DNA of 64,000 nucleotides from Granulicella mallensis (GTDB taxonomy: Bacteria; Acidobacteriota; Terriglobia; Terriglobales; Acidobacteriaceae): NCBI RefSeq assembly GCF_014203225.1, contig NZ_JACHIO010000005.1, positions 248,001 through 312,000 of the forward strand, read 5' to 3'. Below are positions 62,138 through 64,000 of this stretch, one piece after another. A program made the position numbers and the translations under genes. Numbering within the stretch: the stretch's first letter is position 1; the number at the start of each line of letters is the position of its first letter. The notes under the pieces are model-generated. The model made no database searches. It was not told the DNA's origin and saw nothing but the letters and a program-made list of their open reading frames with translations.

Positions 62138-63649
62138 CTATGACCCCGCCGTCTCCCGATTGCTGGATGAAATCATGCGGGCGCTGAACGCGCTGAGTAC
62201 GCTCAGGGCAATGGAGATCAGGATGATATCGCGGTACCCGGACAGGAAGGCTTCGTTGATCGCTCGCCTTACTCGCGGGTCACCGGTCTCGGCTCCCGCG
62301 AGTTTCGGGCGTTCACGGTTGATGCTTTGCAGGGCTTCGGACGAGAGCGCCAGATGGTCAAGGCTGTGAGTGAGAGCCCGATTGAACCCGAACGACAAGA
62401 CCAGGCCGAAGACTGCGACCGCTAAGAGTCCGGCAATTCGTGAAACGGCGTTGTTGACTCCCGAAGCCACACCCGCTTCGCTGTCGGGAACGGATTCCAT
62501 CACGGCTGTAGTGAGCGGAGCTACGCTGATCGCCATCCCCAGTCCAAGCGTCAAGATGGCCGGGAAGAGTGTCGTCCAATAGGACTGGCCGATGCCGCCT
62601 CTCAGCATGAGCGCATAGCCTGCCGCTGCTATAAGCGGTCCGATCGTCAGAGGTGTCCTTGCCCCATAGCGTGCGATCAATCCACCGGACCAGCGGGACA
62701 GTAGAAAGATTAAGAGAATCAGCGGCAGCAGCGCGCCTCCCGCCTGGGTCGCGGAGTAGTGCTGGACCTGGATGAGATCGAGTGGGAGAAAGAAGAGCAG
62801 GCCGCTCAAAGCCGCATACAGGAAAAAGGTAAGCAGGTTGGCCCCGCTGAAGTCTTTCGAGCGGAATAGCTTCAGGGAGACCATGGGAGCTGGGGAGTGC
62901 GCCTCAAGCAGTAAGAAGGCGGCGAGCGCGCCAACCCCGGCAACGCCCATCGCCCACACGATACGGCCACCGTGTGGAGCTTCGATCAGCGCGTAGGTTG
63001 TCGCTCCCAGGCCAATGGTTGCCAGCGAGGCTCCTCGCCAATCCAGAATCCGGCTGGCCTCTTGATTGCGGCTCTCTGCGACATAACGCAGCGTCAACGC
63101 CACAACGACAACCGCCAGAGGGAGATTGATAAAGAAGACCCACCGCCAGGAGCCATGCTGGACCAGCCAGCCTCCCAAAACCGGACCGATCGCCGCCGTA
63201 ATGGCTGTAAAGCCCGACCACGTGCCGATGGCGCGGCCTCGTTCGCTTGCCGGAAAGGACGAACTGATGATGGCTAGACTTCCCGGTATCAATAGCGCTG
63301 CGCCGACTCCCTGGAAGGCTCGCGCAAGAATCAGAAACTCAATCGAAGAAGCGAATCCGCACCACGCTGAACCAGCAGCAAAGACCAGCACGCCTGAGAC
63401 AAAGATCCTTCGGCGACCGTAGAGGTCACCGAGTGAGCCTCCCAGCAGAAGCAGCGAAGCGAGCAGAAGCGCATAGGACTCCACGACCCATTGAAGATCA
63501 CTCGCGGTCGCGTGCAGAGCACCCTGCACTGCTGGAAGTGCGACATTGACGACTGTCCCATCGATGAAGGCCATGCTCGATCCGAGAATGGTCGCAACCA
63601 GAACCCCTCGTCCGACAGCGGCCGAGGGTGTTTTCGAGGAAGCGTGCAT
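62138..63649 (-). CDS. MFS transporter, EmrB/QacA (DHA2) type
   Basis: 503 residues from ATG 63649 (MHASSKTPSA), after GGAGGG; a longer frame starts ten codons upstream. About 14 membrane segments. Motifs: MAFIDGTVVNVALPAVQ in segment 1, GGSLGDLYGRRR between segments 2 and 3 (motif A), and GPVLGGWLV in segment 5 (motif C of antiporters). The family exports drugs or other hydrophobic compounds by proton exchange. It is framed by two copies of the same hairpin array. Confidence 0.93.
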   Translation of the reverse strand: MHASSKTPSAAVGRGVLVATILGSSMAFIDGTVVNVALPAVQGALHATASDLQWVVESYALLLASLLLLGGSLGDLYGRRRIFVSGVLVFAAGSAWCGFASSIEFLILARAFQGVGAALLIPGSLAIISSSFPASERGRAIGTWSGFTAITAAIGPVLGGWLVQHGSWRWVFFINLPLAVVVVALTLRYVAESRNQEASRILDWRGASLATIGLGATTYALIEAPHGGRIVWAMGVAGVGALAAFLLLEAHSPAPMVSLKLFRSKDFSGANLLTFFLYAALSGLLFFLPLDLIQVQHYSATQAGGALLPLILLIFLLSRWSGGLIARYGARTPLTIGPLIAAAGYALMLRGGIGQSYWTTLFPAILTLGLGMAISVAPLTTAVMESVPDSEAGVASGVNNAVSRIAGLLAVAVFGLVLSFGFNRALTHSLDHLALSSEALQSINRERPKLAGAETGDPRVRRAINEAFLSGYRDIILISIALSVLSAFSARMISSSNRETAGS

Positions 63650-63703
63650 CGTCGCCCTCCAGAGGGACACGAGGATCATCTTACCGATCCGTTACCCGAA
63701 GCG

Positions 63704-63782
63704 ATGCTCCGAGTCGCGAGATACGAGAATTGAGATACGAGTCCTTACTCGCCTCTCGCAACTCATCTCTCGCAACTCGACG
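63704..63782. repeat. Word-array hairpin (GAGATACGAG / CTCGCAACTC type)
   Basis: GAGTCGCGAGATACGAGAAT and TGAGATACGAG on the left, CTCGCCTCTCGCAACTCATC and TCTCGCAACTCGACG on the right. It is the second copy of the family at 62026, placed between the divergent MFS and oxidoreductase genes. Confidence 0.75.
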
Positions 63783-63851
63783 CCAAGAGGCAGGAACCAG
63801 AAGGACGCCGCGCCCTTGCGGCTTATCGACCGGCAAGGTACAAATGCCGAC

Positions 63852-64000
63852 ATGAGCGGAAAAGACAAGATCAGGTTTGGCATCATTGGCAGCGGCGGCA
63901 TCGCGCGTCGCTTCGCCCTCAGCATGCAGCATACGGAGAACGCCTGTGTCTCCGCCGTGTGGGGACGCAACGAAGCGACCGTGGCCGCCCTGGCTGAAGC
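63852..64000 (+). CDS. Gfo/Idh/MocA family oxidoreductase, N-terminal part
   Basis: The gene runs off the right edge; 49 codons are present. ATG 63852 opens MSGKDKIRFGIIGSGGIARRF, the dinucleotide loop GxGxxA/G of the Gfo/Idh/MocA family, followed by VSAVWGRNEATVAALAE, the usual second strand with A-V-x-x-R. Probably an NAD(P)-dependent sugar or inositol dehydrogenase. Confidence 0.85.
   Translation, partial: MSGKDKIRFGIIGSGGIARRFALSMQHTENACVSAVWGRNEATVAALAE

Overview
The window looks like a chromosome segment of an acidobacterium (Acidobacteriota, Terriglobia; Granulicella/Terriglobus/Edaphobacter-like). The pointers are moderately high GC, a very large Oar-like TonB receptor with an N-terminal carboxypeptidase-regulatory fold, an exosortase of the long acidobacterial XrtJ type, carbohydrate-active enzymes (GH15, GH105), and many dispersed inverted-repeat elements between genes. 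No rRNA, tRNA or CRISPR array was seen. This taxonomic call is inference from gene content, not from a marker gene.

Layout. 0-2.2 kb: the edge of an isochorismatase-like hydrolase divergent from a TetR regulator, with palindromic operators between them, then the tRNA hydroxylase trhO. 2.2-7.9 kb (minus strand): the classic trio circularly permuted ATP-grasp / alpha-E / transglutaminase, interrupted by a BrnTA toxin-antitoxin pair, a decayed copy of the ATP-grasp 3' end, a repeat and a nucleoside-hydrolase-like gene. 8-16.5 kb: DUF1330, typA, a Sel1-repeat protein, HigBA, Mn-type sodA and a GH15 glucoamylase. 16.5-17.4 kb: an ArsR/VOC operon holding the truncated remnant of an AHSA1 gene and a perfect operator palindrome. 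17.7-27.5 kb: an almost complete pentose-phosphate block (tkt, rpiA, SDR, gnd, zwf, pgl, glk), into which a NucS-like endonuclease gene has been placed; rpe lies at 61 kb.

28.9-41.6 kb is the accessory region of most interest. It holds an orphan VgrG, a spike-like partner, two translationally coupled proteins sharing a C-terminal module, a broken duplicate of part of vgrG, and ten highly divergent paralogues of one small membrane-anchored protein. Each paralogue has an N-terminal membrane segment followed by a G-x-W-x-G motif; most end in a recognisable (I/L)xGxLxRG-like segment. I know of no described system with this content. A VgrG-linked effector/immunity or recognition repertoire is the working hypothesis.

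41.7-47.5 kb: XrtJ-type exosortase and the TonB receptor. 47.7-64 kb (mostly minus strand) is housekeeping: a small conserved protein, comEC, an rlmD-like RNA methyltransferase with an overlapping hypothetical gene, coaX, birA, a metallophosphoesterase, valS, a BamD-like TPR protein, rpe, an EmrB/QacA-type MFS transporter and the start of a Gfo/Idh/MocA oxidoreductase.

Two kinds of intergenic DNA recur. One is REP/MITE-like pairs of inverted arms, in several sequence families. The other is 'word-array' hairpins, in which a 6-12 base word is repeated imperfectly and then mirrored (for example GGGATTA or GAGGATA). Both appear again and again between otherwise ordinary genes.
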